Assembly: GCA_016790285.1 (NCBI GenBank)
Contig: JAEUPJ010000101.1
Span: forward strand, 1-64,000
Direction: 5' to 3'
Origin: Roseateles sp.
GTDB taxonomy: Bacteria; Pseudomonadota; Gammaproteobacteria; Burkholderiales; Burkholderiaceae_C
Length of the DNA: 64,000 nucleotides
In this document: positions 18,133 to 29,723 of the stretch, piece by piece
Layout of the letters: each line of letters begins with the position of its first letter
How positions within the stretch are numbered: the stretch's first letter is position 1
Translations under genes and position numbers: made by a program
The notes under the pieces: generated by a model
Told to the model about the DNA's origin: nothing
The model's input: only the letters and a program-made list of their open reading frames with translations
Databases searched by the model: none

Positions 18133-19692
18133 TCACGCCTGGCCCAGGGCTGTGGCCAGGCCGCGCCAGGTGGGTTGGAACAGGCCTGCGTCCATGAGGC
18201 GCAGCTGGCGGATCAGGGGCCGGAAGCCCATGTGTGCGAGCACGTCGCGCTCCAGGTCCACCCCCGGGGCGATCTCGGTCAGCTCCAGCCCTTCCGGCTG
18301 CAGCACGAACACCGCGCGTTCGGTGATGAAGCTGACCTGCTGGCGCCTTTGGGCGGCATCGCGGCCGTTGAAGGTGAGCTGCTCCACCTGTTCGACGAAC
18401 TTGCGCGAGCGCCCCTCCTGGAGGATGGTCAGGCGCCCGTCGCCCACGGCGAGCTCCAGGCCGCCGGCGGTGAAGGTCCCGCAGAACACCAGCCGCGGCG
18501 TGCTGGCCGTGATGTTGATGAAGCCGCCGCAGCCCACGGGCCGGCCATTGAACTTGCTGACGTTGACGTTGCCGGCCGCGTCGGTCTGTGCAAGGCCCAG
18601 GAAGCTGCAGTCCAGCCCGCCGCCGTCGTAGAAGTCGAACTGGGCGGCCTGCTCGATGATGGACTCGGCGTTGTAGGCCGTGCCGAAGTCGCCACCGTAG
18701 GCCGGTATGCCACCGTTGACGCCGCATTCCACGCTCAGGCGCAGCAGGTGGGCAACGCCTTCCTCGGCCGCCACGGCGGGGATGCCTGCCGGGATGCCGA
18801 TGCCGAGATTGGTGATGGCGCCCGGGCGCAGTTCCAGCGCCGCGCGCCGCGCGATCACCTTGCGCTCGTCCAGCGGCAGCGCGGGCAGCGCGCTCAGCGG
18901 CACCCGCACGTCGCCGGACAGCGCCGGGTTGTACTGGGTGGTGATGGTCTGCTTGTGATTGCGCGGCTCGGCGACGACGACGTAGTCCACCAGGAAGCCC
19001 GGCACCTTGACCGACTTGGGATGCAGGCTGCCCGCCTGCACGACCGCTTCGACCTGGGCGATGACGATGCCGCCGCAGGCGCGTGCGGCCTGCGCCACCG
19101 ACAGCTGCTCCAGCAGCAGGCTTTCCTTGTCGAGGCTGAGGTTGCCGTGCTCGTCGGCGTAGGTGGCGCGGATCAACGCCACGTCGACGTGCGGGCAGGG
19201 GTAGTGCAACCACTCCTGGCCGTCCAGTTCAACGAGGCGAACCAGGTCCTCGCTGCACGCCTTGTTGAGCTTGCCGCCCTCGATGCGAGGGTCGACGAAG
19301 GTGCCCAGGCCCACGCGCGTGAGCAGGCCTGGCGAGCGGCTCGCGATGTGCCGCGTGAGGTGGGACAACGAGCCCTGCGGGAAGTTGTAGGCCTGCACCT
19401 CGCCGGCATGCACGCGCGCCATCATCTGCGCGCCGGTCTGGCCGAAGTGGCCGGCCACCACGCGCCGCACCATACCGGGGTGGGCCAGGTGGGCCATGCC
19501 GCCGTCGGCCGCGTTGCCGATGGCGCCGCAGGCCCAGGTCGTCAGCTGGTTGGGGTGGCCGCTGGCCAGGAAGTGGCGCTCCAGGCCTTGCAGCACTTCC
19601 TCGGCGAGGCCCATCATGGCCAGGCCCCCGAGGAAGACGGTCGCGCCATCGCGGATCAGGGGGCCGACGTCGTCGGCGGTGATGACTTTCAT
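18133..19692 (-). CDS. Family I acyl-CoA:carboxylate CoA-transferase
   Basis: 519 aa, a fused alpha-beta transferase of the propionate CoA-transferase/YdiF type. The N-terminal half shows GGLAMMGLAEEVLQGLERHF and GLGTFVDPRIEGGKLN; the C-terminal half shows NLGIGIPAGIPAVA and the catalytic glutamate, Glu322 in SVECGVNGG, which forms the glutamyl-CoA intermediate. It starts 3 bases after the thiolase stop. It could activate a phenylpropanoate by taking CoA from acetyl-CoA, or recover CoA from an aroyl-CoA such as vanilloyl-CoA; the direction is not readable. Confidence 0.85.
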   Translation of the reverse strand: MKVITADDVGPLIRDGATVFLGGLAMMGLAEEVLQGLERHFLASGHPNQLTTWACGAIGNAADGGMAHLAHPGMVRRVVAGHFGQTGAQMMARVHAGEVQAYNFPQGSLSHLTRHIASRSPGLLTRVGLGTFVDPRIEGGKLNKACSEDLVRLVELDGQEWLHYPCPHVDVALIRATYADEHGNLSLDKESLLLEQLSVAQAARACGGIVIAQVEAVVQAGSLHPKSVKVPGFLVDYVVVAEPRNHKQTITTQYNPALSGDVRVPLSALPALPLDERKVIARRAALELRPGAITNLGIGIPAGIPAVAAEEGVAHLLRLSVECGVNGGIPAYGGDFGTAYNAESIIEQAAQFDFYDGGGLDCSFLGLAQTDAAGNVNVSKFNGRPVGCGGFINITASTPRLVFCGTFTAGGLELAVGDGRLTILQEGRSRKFVEQVEQLTFNGRDAAQRRQQVSFITERAVFVLQPEGLELTEIAPGVDLERDVLAHMGFRPLIRQLRLMDAGLFQPTWRGLATALGQA

Positions 19693-19695
19693 GGC

Positions 19696-20946
19696 TCAGG
19701 CCTTGCAGTAGTCGGGGTTCTCGATCAGCAGCGCCATGCCCTGGCCGCCGCCCACACAGGCGCTGACGACGGCGTAGCGCTCGTTGCGGCGCTGGAGCTC
19801 CAGCGCCGCCGTGAGGGTCAGGCGCAGCCCCGTGGCGGCCAGCGGGTGGCCCAGGGCGATCGAGCCGCCGTTGACGTTCAGCCGGTTCTCGTCCAACGCC
19901 AGCGCCTGCGCGCAGGCCAGCACCTGGGCGCCCTGGGCTTCGTTGATCTCGACGAGGGCGATGTCTGCCATCGTCAAGCCGTAAGCCGTCAGCAACTGCC
20001 GGATGGCAGGCACGGGGCCGATGCCCATGATCTCGGGTGGCACCCCGGCGGCTGACGCACCGGCCAGCCGCGCCAGTGGTGCGCGACCGCTCTGGCGCAT
20101 GACCTCGCCGTTGCCGACCACCATGGCCGCCGCGCCATCGACCAGGGCTGCCGAGTTGCCCGCCGTCTGCACGCCGCCTTCGTAGACCGTGCGCAGGCCT
20201 GCCAGCACCGCGGCCGGAGAGGGCTTGGGGTGGGTGTCCTGCGCCAGGGCCTCGACCTTGCGCGGCAGCCGCAGCGCCCGGTCGTGGTAGCCCTCGCGCC
20301 CGAAGCGCTGGGCCGTGACCGGCGCAATCTCGGCCGCCAGCCAGCCCTGGCTCTGGGCGTGAAGCGCGCGGTCGAAGGAGCGGGCGGCGTAGGCGTCGAC
20401 CGCCTCGCGGCGGATGCCGTACTGGCGGGCCAGGTTCTCGGCAGTCTGGATCATCGACACGCGCGCGGCGGGGTCGTCCAGCGCTTCCCACAGGAAATCC
20501 TTGAACTCGACGGGCGCGCCCAGCTTGAAGCCGCTGCGGTGGGTGTAGGCGCAGATGGGGTTGCGGCTCATGGACTCGGTGCCCACGGCCAGCACGGCAT
20601 CGGCATAGCCGAGTGCGATCTGGTCGGCCGCCTGGCGCAGCACCTCGAAGCCGCTGCCGCAGATGCGCTGCACGCCGATGGCGGGTGCGGCGATGTCCAG
20701 GCCGGCATACAGCCCGACATGGCGGGGCAGCACGTAGGCATCGAAATCGGCGTGGGCCATCGAGGCGACGACGCTGGCACCGATGGCGCTGGCAGGCAGG
20801 CCGCTGCGCTCGATGGCGGCGCGGGCGGCATGGATGCCCAGGTCGGTGGGCGAGACGGCGGCCAGCGCCCCGCAGTAGTCGACCCAGGGGGTGCGGGCAC
20901 CGGCCAGGAGCCAGGTGTCGTGCATCGGGCGGGCAAATTCAGGCAT
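19696..20946 (-). CDS. Thiolase (acetyl-CoA acyltransferase)
   Basis: 416 aa. The acyl-accepting Cys96 is in QRICGSGFE, the substrate-loop His is in NGGSIALGHPLAATGLR, and the second catalytic Cys is in VSACVGGGQGMAL. It would thiolyse a 3-ketoacyl-CoA to acetyl-CoA plus a shortened acyl-CoA. First gene of a five-gene operon with CoA-transferase, SDR, VanA-like and VanB-like genes, under the TTAGC-N3-GCTAA operator and opposite the MarR gene. The context suggests beta-ketoacyl-CoAs of ferulate- or dihydroferulate-type compounds. Confidence 0.88.
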   Translation of the reverse strand: MPEFARPMHDTWLLAGARTPWVDYCGALAAVSPTDLGIHAARAAIERSGLPASAIGASVVASMAHADFDAYVLPRHVGLYAGLDIAAPAIGVQRICGSGFEVLRQAADQIALGYADAVLAVGTESMSRNPICAYTHRSGFKLGAPVEFKDFLWEALDDPAARVSMIQTAENLARQYGIRREAVDAYAARSFDRALHAQSQGWLAAEIAPVTAQRFGREGYHDRALRLPRKVEALAQDTHPKPSPAAVLAGLRTVYEGGVQTAGNSAALVDGAAAMVVGNGEVMRQSGRAPLARLAGASAAGVPPEIMGIGPVPAIRQLLTAYGLTMADIALVEINEAQGAQVLACAQALALDENRLNVNGGSIALGHPLAATGLRLTLTAALELQRRNERYAVVSACVGGGQGMALLIENPDYCKA

Positions 20947-20985
20947 GGGAGCGTTGCAGGTGAAATTAGAGAATGTGGCTATGCA

Positions 20986-20998
20986 TTAGCGTGGCTAA
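20986..20998. promoter_or_regulatory. Operator TTAGC-N3-GCTAA between marR and the thiolase operon
   Basis: TTAGCGTGGCTAA is a perfect 5-bp inverted repeat around GTG. Read on the minus strand, the surrounding TACAGTTAGCCACGCTAAT differs in only two places from the site before the crotonase/fcs operon (TATAGTTACCCACGCTAAT). A -10-like TACAGT with a TTGCGC 17 bases upstream on the minus strand overlaps it, the position expected for a repressor. A related site heads the aldehyde dehydrogenase operon. Confidence 0.72.
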
Positions 20999-21105
20999 CT
21001 GTAATAAGGTTGATACTGTCGCGCAAGTCGGATTTCCGACGCGTGTCCGCTGCAGCCGCCGTCCCGCGAGAGGGCTGTTGCGGGCCGCCAGTCCCAGGAG
21101 CCTGA

Positions 21106-21597
21106 ATGCCTCGCACCGCTGTATCCACTTCGCCGCCCACGCGCTCCAAGAGCCGCAAGCCGCGCCCTGACGTGCCCGATGTCTTCGATTTCCAGAGCAA
21201 TGCGCTCGGCTACCAGCTGCGCCTGGCGCAGCTGCGCGCCTTCGACCTGTTCTTCGAGATGCTGGCGCCCCTGGACCTCTCACCGGCGCGCGTCACCGCG
21301 CTGTCGCTGATCGCGATGAGCCCGGGCACCAACCAGGCCGCGCTGGCCAAGGCGCTCAACGTCGCCGGCCCCAGCGCCCTGAAGCTGGTCGACGGCCTGG
21401 AATCGGCGGGCTGGATCCGGCGCATGGAGGTGGAAGGCGACCGTCGGCGCTACTCCTTGCAGCTCACCGAGCAGGGGCAGTCCCGGTTGGAACAGTTGCG
21501 CGAGAAGTTGACCGAGTACGAGGCCCGGCTGACCGCCGGCCTGAGCGAGGCAGAGCGCGTGCAATTGATGGACCTCCTGGGCCGCCTGGCCCGTTGA
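21106..21597 (+). CDS. MarR-family regulator, likely hydroxycinnamate (CoA-ester) responsive repressor
   Basis: 163 aa. Winged-helix MarR fold: recognition-helix region NQAALAKALNVAGPSALKLVDGLESAGWI and wing MEVEGDRRRYSLQLTEQG, with a basic N-terminal extension (RSKSRKPRPD). It is divergent from the thiolase/van operon. MarR proteins such as FerC, FerR and CouR repress ferulate or coumarate genes and are released by the hydroxycinnamoyl-CoA. The shared operator at three promoters in this region supports an equivalent role here, but the ligand is inferred. Confidence 0.85.
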   Translation: MPRTAVSTSPPTRSKSRKPRPDVPDVFDFQSNALGYQLRLAQLRAFDLFFEMLAPLDLSPARVTALSLIAMSPGTNQAALAKALNVAGPSALKLVDGLESAGWIRRMEVEGDRRRYSLQLTEQGQSRLEQLREKLTEYEARLTAGLSEAERVQLMDLLGRLAR

Positions 21598-21616
21598 GCA
21601 CCGAGCCGCAGGCTGC

Positions 21617-22605
21617 TCAGTCGCTGTCGATCTCGGCGAACGTGGCAGGCGCATAGCGCGCGCCGACGATGCCTTGCAGCAGACCCTCCAGCCGCTGCTG
21701 CACCTCGGGGCTGAGCGCCAGTTGGCGCGCCGCCCAGTTGTCCTTCAGGTGGCCGGTGTGTGTCGTGCCCGGGATGGCCAGCACATGCGCGCCGCGACTC
21801 AGCACCCAGGCCAGGGCCAGCTGCGCGGGCGAGCAGCCCAGGTCGAGGGCCAGCTCTCGCAAGGCGGGCAGGCACGCCCGGTTGTGCAGCCAGGCGTCCT
21901 GCTGGAAGCGCGGCATGCTGCGGCGCAGGTCGTTCGCTGCCAGTTCGGCCGGGTCCGCAATGCGATCGGCCAGGAAGCCGCGCCCGAGCGGGCTGAAGGC
22001 CACGAGGCAGGCACCGATCTGCGCACAGGTGGCCAGCACGCCGCGTTCGACGTCCCGGCTCCACAGCGAGTACTCCGACTGCACGGCGGCAACCGGGTGC
22101 ACGGCATGCGCGCGCCTGATCGTGGCACTGGACACCTCGGACAGCCCGATCATCCGCACCTTGCCCTGCTCCACCAGCCGCGCCAGCGCGCCCACCGAGT
22201 CCTCGATGGGCACGCGCTGGTCCCAGCGGTGCAGGTAGTAGAGGTCGATCACGTCGGTACCCAGGCGGCGCAGGCTTTCTTCGCAGTCGCGCTGCAGCGA
22301 TTGCGGCCGGCCGTCGATGACGCGCTGCAGCGCACCACCCGGGCCGATGGGCTGCCCCGTCATGCCGCCCTTGCTGCACAGCAGGATGCGGTCGCGGTGG
22401 GGCGCCAGCACGCGGCCGACAAGGCGCTCATTGGCGCCAAAGCCGTAGAGCGCCGCGGTATCGAAGCAGGTCATGCCCTGCTCGAGCGCCGACTCCAGCA
22501 GGGCCCGGGCCTCGGCCTCGCTGGGCGGCGTGCCGTAGGCATGGCTGAGGTTCATGCACCCGAGGCCGATGGCGTCGACCGCCTGACCGCCGAGCAGGGG
22601 CGCGT

Positions 22606-22609
<4 letters not shown>
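21617..22609 (-). CDS. Aldo/keto reductase
   Basis: 330 aa (beta/alpha)8 NADP-dependent oxidoreductase of the AKR superfamily (YakC/Tas-like). Catalytic Asp and Tyr are in MTCFDTAALYGFGANERLVG, Lys in ILLCSKGGM, and His in LYYLHRWD; the NADP-phosphate site region ends LAIPGTTHTGHLKDN. Last gene of the protocatechuate operon, overlapping the ligC-like gene by 4 bases. It has no assigned step in the standard 4,5-cleavage pathway; reducing an aromatic aldehyde or a ring-fission aldehyde are possibilities. Confidence 0.88.
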
Positions 22610-24869
<2,260 letters not shown>

Positions 24870-24870
<1 letters not shown>

Positions 24871-25787
24871 CAGGGCTGCTCCTGCGGCCAGTACAGCCGC
24901 ATGGGGTTGTCGACCAGCAGTTTGCGCTGCAGTTCGGCGGTGACCGCGATATGCGGAATGAAATCCACCAGCCCGCCATCGTCGGGCATGTGCCCCTTCA
25001 GGTTGGGGTGGGGCCAGTCGGTGCCCCACAGCACACGGTCAGGGAAGGTCTCCACCACACGCCGGGCAAACGGGACGACGTCGCGGTAGGCACTCTGCTC
25101 GCCGCCCAGCGCCGGTGGGCCGCTCAGGGAGAGCCGCTCGGGGCAGCTGACCTTGCTCCAGACGTTCGGGTGCTCGTGCATGAACTTCAGGAACAGCGAG
25201 AACTCGGGGCCGTCGATGGGCTTGCCGACGTCGGGCCGGCCCATGTGGTCCACCACCACCGTGGTGGGCAGGGCGGTAAAGAAGTCCCACAGCTGCGGCA
25301 GGTCGACCGCCTCGAAATAGATGACCACATGCCAGCCCAGTGGCTGGATGCGGTGGGCGATCTCGAGCAGCTCGTCCTTGGGCGTGAAGTCCACCAGGCG
25401 CTTGACGAAGTTGAAGCGCACGCCGCGAACGCCCGCCTCGTGCAGGGCGTGCAGCTCGGTGTCGGTGATGCTGCGCCGCACGGTGGCCACGCCGCGGGCG
25501 CGGCCCTGGCTGGCCTGGCAGGCATCGACCATCGCGCGGTTGTCGGCGCCGTGGCAGGTGGCCTGCACGATGACATTGCGCGCGAAGCCGAGGTGGTCGC
25601 GCAGGGCGAAGAGCTGGGCCTTGCTGGCATCGCAGGGCGTGTACTTTCGCTCGGGCGCGAAAGGGAACTCGGCGCCGGGGCCGAACACATGGCAGTGGGC
25701 GTCCACGCTGCCGGGCGGCAACTGAAAGCGCGGGCGGGACGGCGCCGGGTGCCAGTCCAGCCAGCCGGGAGTCTTCTCGAACTGCAT
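24870..25787 (-). CDS. ligI: 2-Pyrone-4,6-dicarboxylate hydrolase
   Basis: 305 aa amidohydrolase-superfamily lactonase: metal-side motif VDAHCHVFGP (HxH), substrate arginines in the middle, VVVDHMGRPD, and the C-terminal catalytic Asp in LWGTDWPHPN. It hydrolyses PDC to 4-oxalomesaconate. LigI is unusual in its superfamily in working without a bound metal in the crystal structures known to me. The gene sits between pobA (3 bases away) and ligA. Confidence 0.94.
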
Positions 25788-25790
25788 GGG

Positions 25791-26966
25791 TCAGCCCTCC
25801 AGTGGCAAGCCGGCGTACTGCTCGGCCAGCGCCGCCTGCGCGCGCGGCGAGGACTGCAGATAGGTCAGCTCATGCTCCTGCGCGCGGCGGTCGAACTCGG
25901 TCGACGTGGGGTAGCTGTGCAGCAGGTTGGTCAGGTACCACGACGTGCGCACGCTGCTCCAGACCCGGCGCAGCGCGGTGTCGCTGTAGCCGCGCAGCAG
26001 CGTGTCGCTCCCCTCGCGGTAGTGCGCAGCCAGGGCGCGACCGAGGTAGTGCACGTCCGACACCGCCAGGTTCAGGCCCTTGGCGCCGGTGGGCGGCACG
26101 ATGTGGGCGGCGTCACCCGCCAGGAAGAGCCGGCCATGCGACATGGGCTCGGCCACGAAGCTGCGCAGCGGCGCGATGGACTTCTCGATGGAGGGGCCCT
26201 CCTCGATCTGCGCGGCCAGATCTGCCGGGAAACGGGCCTTGAACTCCGGCCAGAAGCGCTCGTCGGGCCAGTCCTCGACGCGGTCCGTCAGTGGCACCTG
26301 GATGTAGAAGCGGCCGAGGTGGTCGCTGCGCCGCGAGGCGAGCGCGAAGCCACGCGGGTGGTAGGCGTAGGTCACGTCTTCCAGCGGCCGCACCCGAGCC
26401 ATGATGCCCAGCCAGCCGAAGGGGTAGACCTTCTCGTACTCGCGCAGCACACCGGCCGGCATGGACTTGCGGGAGGGGCCGTGGAAGCCGTCGCAGCCGG
26501 CGATGAAGTCGCAGTCCAGTCGCTGCCTTTGGCCGTCCAGCGTGAACTCGACGTGGGGGCTGTCGCTGTCGATGTCGTGCAGGGTCAGCTCGGTCGCACC
26601 ATGCAGCACCGTCTGGCCGCGCGCGTCTGCGGCGGCGAAGAGGTCTTCCTGGATCTGCGTCTGGCCGTAGGTCATGAAGGGCCGGCCGAGCAGCTTGCCC
26701 GCGTCCACGTAGAAGCTGTCGCGCCCCGCCCAGGCAATGCGCATGCCGTCGTGCGGGTGCCCCTCGCGATCCATGCGCTCGGCCAGGCCGGCGGCGCGCA
26801 GCACGTCCACGCTGGTGGCCTCCAGCACGCCGGCGCGGATGCGCGAGAGCACGTACTCGCGCGTCTGGCGCTCCAGCACGACGCTCTGGATGCCCTGCAG
26901 GTGCAGCAGTTGGGACAGGAGCAGCCCCGCGGGGCCGGCGCCGATGATGGCGACCTGGGTTTTCAT
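25791..26966 (-). CDS. pobA: 4-Hydroxybenzoate 3-monooxygenase
   Basis: 391 aa group A flavoprotein monooxygenase. FAD motif IIGAGPAGLLLSQLLH at the N-terminus, DG motif IAGCDGFHG near 160, GD motif FLAGDAAHIVPPTGAKGLNLA near 285; active-site tyrosine region GRFYIQVP matches PobA. It hydroxylates 4-hydroxybenzoate to protocatechuate with NADPH and O2. Embedding pobA inside the ring-cleavage operon rather than with its own regulator means 4-hydroxybenzoate (for example from p-coumarate) and vanillate converge here. Confidence 0.95.
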   Translation of the reverse strand: MKTQVAIIGAGPAGLLLSQLLHLQGIQSVVLERQTREYVLSRIRAGVLEATSVDVLRAAGLAERMDREGHPHDGMRIAWAGRDSFYVDAGKLLGRPFMTYGQTQIQEDLFAAADARGQTVLHGATELTLHDIDSDSPHVEFTLDGQRQRLDCDFIAGCDGFHGPSRKSMPAGVLREYEKVYPFGWLGIMARVRPLEDVTYAYHPRGFALASRRSDHLGRFYIQVPLTDRVEDWPDERFWPEFKARFPADLAAQIEEGPSIEKSIAPLRSFVAEPMSHGRLFLAGDAAHIVPPTGAKGLNLAVSDVHYLGRALAAHYREGSDTLLRGYSDTALRRVWSSVRTSWYLTNLLHSYPTSTEFDRRAQEHELTYLQSSPRAQAALAEQYAGLPLEG

Positions 26967-26994
26967 GGTGTCCTTGTGTGCAGGAGAGGTGCGC

Positions 26995-27978
26995 TCAGTC
27001 CAGGGAGACCTTGGCGCGTTGGATCACGGTGCTGAACTTGGTGGCTTCGCTGGCGATGAACGCCTGGAACTGTTCGCGGCTCGTGGGGAAGAGTTCATAG
27101 CCGTAGGTGGCGTAGCGCTCCTTGAACTCGGGCTCGGCCAGTGCGGCCTCGATGTCGCGGTAGATCTTGTCGGCCACCGCCTTGGGCGTGCTGCGCGGCA
27201 CGGCCAGCGCCGTCCATCCGCTCATCTCATAGCCCGCGAGGCCCGGTGTCTCGGCCACGGTGGGTGTGTCCGGGAAGGCCGCCTGGCGCCTGGGTGCCGT
27301 GATGGCGATGAAGCGCAGCTTGCCGGCACGCTGCATGGGGCCCGCACTGGCGGCCGTGCCCAGCGCCCAACTCAACTCGCCGGTGCCGACGGCCGAGTAC
27401 AGCTGGGACACCTCCTTGAACACCACGTGCTGCATCTCGGTGCCGGTCATCGTCTCCAGCAGACCCGAGCCCAGGTGCACCGGGTTGCCGATGGACCAGG
27501 ACCCGTAGTTCAGCTGCCCGGGGCGCGCTTTCGCATCGGCCACGAGGTCGGCCACCGTCTTGTAGCGGCTTGCGTTGGGCACGGCGACGAAGAAGTAGGC
27601 GCGAAAGAGGGGCGCCAGCACCTCGAAGTCGCGCGCGGGGTCGTAGGGCAGCTTCTTGAACAGCGCCGGGTAGGCGGCCAGGTGGACGTTGTCGAGCTGG
27701 ATCAGGTCATGCCCATCGGTCGCGCCGCGCTTGAAGGCGTCGATGGCGATGAAGCCATTGCCGCCGGGCCGGTTCTCCACGATGACCGGCTTGCCCCAGG
27801 CCTTTTGCAGCTTCTCGGCCAGCAAGCGCAGTGCACCGTCCGGCCCGGCGCCGGCTGGGAAGGGCGTCAGGATGCGCACCGGCCGGGTGGGGAAGTCCTG
27901 CGCGCCCGCGTCAAGCGGCAGCATGCACAGCGCGAGCAGGCAGGTGGCCAGCCGTGCAATGAAACCGACGTCCTTCAT
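26995..27978 (-). CDS. Bug-family (TctC-like) periplasmic solute-binding protein
   Basis: 327 aa. The signal peptide ends around PLDAGAQDFP, followed by the Bug domain (RPVRILTPFPAGAGPDGALRLLAEKLQKAWGKPVIVENRPG). The carboxylate-binding loop is PAGAGPDG. No tctA/tctB pair accompanies it, so it is an orphan within the protocatechuate operon and would need a TctAB encoded elsewhere; tctAB at 475-2500 is one candidate. The ligand is probably an aromatic or pathway carboxylate; adipate- and protocatechuate-like ligands are known for Bug proteins. Confidence 0.88.
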   Translation of the reverse strand: MKDVGFIARLATCLLALCMLPLDAGAQDFPTRPVRILTPFPAGAGPDGALRLLAEKLQKAWGKPVIVENRPGGNGFIAIDAFKRGATDGHDLIQLDNVHLAAYPALFKKLPYDPARDFEVLAPLFRAYFFVAVPNASRYKTVADLVADAKARPGQLNYGSWSIGNPVHLGSGLLETMTGTEMQHVVFKEVSQLYSAVGTGELSWALGTAASAGPMQRAGKLRFIAITAPRRQAAFPDTPTVAETPGLAGYEMSGWTALAVPRSTPKAVADKIYRDIEAALAEPEFKERYATYGYELFPTSREQFQAFIASEATKFSTVIQRAKVSLD

Positions 27979-28012
27979 GCTTGTCTCCTCGCCGCTTGAG
28001 GCGGGCTGTTGG

Positions 28013-28696
28013 TCAATCGACGTAGCGCAAGCCCGCGCGGGCCAGCGGCTCGCGCATCTGGTACATGTCCAGGCCCAGCACGCCCGAGGCCAGCCGCTCG
28101 CGCTTCTCGCCCTCCAGGGCCTCACGCTTGGCGGCGGCATCCAGGGTGCTGGCTGCCAGGGCGCGCGGCACGCAAACGACGCCGTCGTCGTCTGCCACGA
28201 TGACGTCGCCCGGCGTCACCAGCGCGCCGGCGCACACGACCGGCACGTTCACCGAGCCGAGCGTGGCCTTGATCGTGCCCTTGCTGCTGATGGCGCGGCT
28301 CCACACCGGGAAGCTCATCTCCGTCAGCGTGCGCACATCGCGCACGCCCGCATCGATGATGAGCGCGCGGGCGCCGCGGGCCTGGAAGGACGTGGCCAGC
28401 AGGTCGCCGAAGTAGCCATCGGTGCACTCCGCCGTGAGCCCCGCCACGACGATGTCGCCCGGCCGGATCTGCTCGGCCACGACGTGCATCATCCAGTTGT
28501 CCCCCGGGTGCAGCAGCACCGTGACGGCAGTGCCGCTGACCTGCGCGCCGGCATAGATGGGGCGCATGTAGGGCTTGAGCAGGCCCACGCGGCCCATGGC
28601 TTCATGCACCGTGGCGCTGCCGTAACGCGCCAGGCCGTCGGCCACGGCGCTGTCCGCGCGCGTGATGTTGCGGTACACCACACCGAGTTCGTACAT
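28013..28696 (-). CDS. ligK: 4-Hydroxy-4-methyl-2-oxoglutarate/4-carboxy-4-hydroxy-2-oxoadipate aldolase
   Basis: 227 aa, RraA-like class II aldolase fold. The metal/substrate region reads [31 protein letters not shown], containing the G-x-L-(A)-T and Arg-Asp of this family. It cleaves CHA to pyruvate and oxaloacetate, the last step of the 4,5-pathway, and usually also decarboxylates oxaloacetate. It starts 1 base after the ligJ stop, supporting its pathway placement over an RNase E inhibitor (RraA) role. Confidence 0.93.
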   Translation of the reverse strand: MYELGVVYRNITRADSAVADGLARYGSATVHEAMGRVGLLKPYMRPIYAGAQVSGTAVTVLLHPGDNWMMHVVAEQIRPGDIVVAGLTAECTDGYFGDLLATSFQARGARALIIDAGVRDVRTLTEMSFPVWSRAISSKGTIKATLGSVNVPVVCAGALVTPGDVIVADDDGVVCVPRALAASTLDAAAKREALEGEKRERLASGVLGLDMYQMREPLARAGLRYVD

Positions 28697-28697
28697 G

Positions 28698-29723
28698 TCA
28701 CAGCCCCTTGCGCTTGAGGTGAGCGTCGAGCCGGCCGAACACGCGGCGGGCGTTGCCCTCGTAGATCATGTGGCGCTGCTCGGGCGTCAGGTCGGCGGCT
28801 TCGATGTAGCGCTTGGTGTCGTCGTAGTGATGGCCGGTGGTGGGGTCGATCCCCCGCACCGCGCCGATCATTTCGGAGGCGAACAGCACGTTCTTCAGCG
28901 GGATCACCTCCGTCAGCAGGTCGATGCCCGGCTGGTGGTAGACGCAGGTGTCGAAGAAGATGTTGTTGAGCAGGTGCTCGTCCAGCAGCGGCTTCTTGAG
29001 CTCCTGGGCCAGGCCGCGGAAGCGCCCCCAGTGGTAGGGCACGGCACCGCCGCCGTGCGGGATCAGGAACTTCAGCGTCGGGAAGTCCTTGAACAGATCG
29101 CCCGTGAGGCACTGCATGAAGGCCGTGGTGTCGGCGTTCAGGTAATGCGCGCCCGTGGTGTGGAAGCAGGCGTTGCAGCTGGTGCTGACGTGGATCATGG
29201 CCGGGATGTCGTGCGCCACCATCGCTTCATACAGCGGGTACCAGTGCCGGTCGGTGAGCGGCGGGCTCGTCCAGTGGCCGCCGGAAGGGTCGGGGTTGAG
29301 GTTGATGCCGACAAAGCCGTAGTCGCGCACGCAGCGCTCCAGCTCGGGGATGCAGCTGGCCGGGTCCACGCCAGGCGACTGAGGCAGCATGGCCGCGCCG
29401 ATGAAGTGTTCGGGAAAGAGCTGGCTCACGCGCCAGCACAGCTCGTTGCAGATGGCGGCCCAGGTCGAGCTGACTTCGTAGTCGCCGATGTGATGGGCCA
29501 TGAAGCTGGCGCGCGGGCTGAAGATGGTCAGGTCGCTGCCGCGCTCCTGCATCTTCTTGAGCTGGTTGGTCTCGATGGACTCGCGCAGCTCGTCGTCGCT
29601 GATGCGCAGCTCGCTGGCGCGCGGCATGGGCGTGCCGTCCTTGAGGGCGGCGATCTGGCGGTCGCGCCAGGCGCCGAGCGCCGCGGGGGCGGTCGTGTAG
29701 TGTCCGTGGACGTCGATGATCAT
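28698..29723 (-). CDS. ligJ: 4-Oxalomesaconate hydratase
   Basis: 341 aa amidohydrolase-superfamily protein of the LigJ type: metal motif [11 protein letters not shown] (HxH), [40 protein letters not shown], and the C-terminal [17 protein letters not shown]. It adds water to the tautomerised oxalomesaconate to form 4-carboxy-4-hydroxy-2-oxoadipate. The start at 29723 overlaps the stop of the ModA-like gene (4 bases). It is structurally unrelated to GalB-type hydratases that do the same step in pseudomonads. Confidence 0.93.
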   Translation of the reverse strand: MIIDVHGHYTTAPAALGAWRDRQIAALKDGTPMPRASELRISDDELRESIETNQLKKMQERGSDLTIFSPRASFMAHHIGDYEVSSTWAAICNELCWRVSQLFPEHFIGAAMLPQSPGVDPASCIPELERCVRDYGFVGINLNPDPSGGHWTSPPLTDRHWYPLYEAMVAHDIPAMIHVSTSCNACFHTTGAHYLNADTTAFMQCLTGDLFKDFPTLKFLIPHGGGAVPYHWGRFRGLAQELKKPLLDEHLLNNIFFDTCVYHQPGIDLLTEVIPLKNVLFASEMIGAVRGIDPTTGHHYDDTKRYIEAADLTPEQRHMIYEGNARRVFGRLDAHLKRKGL

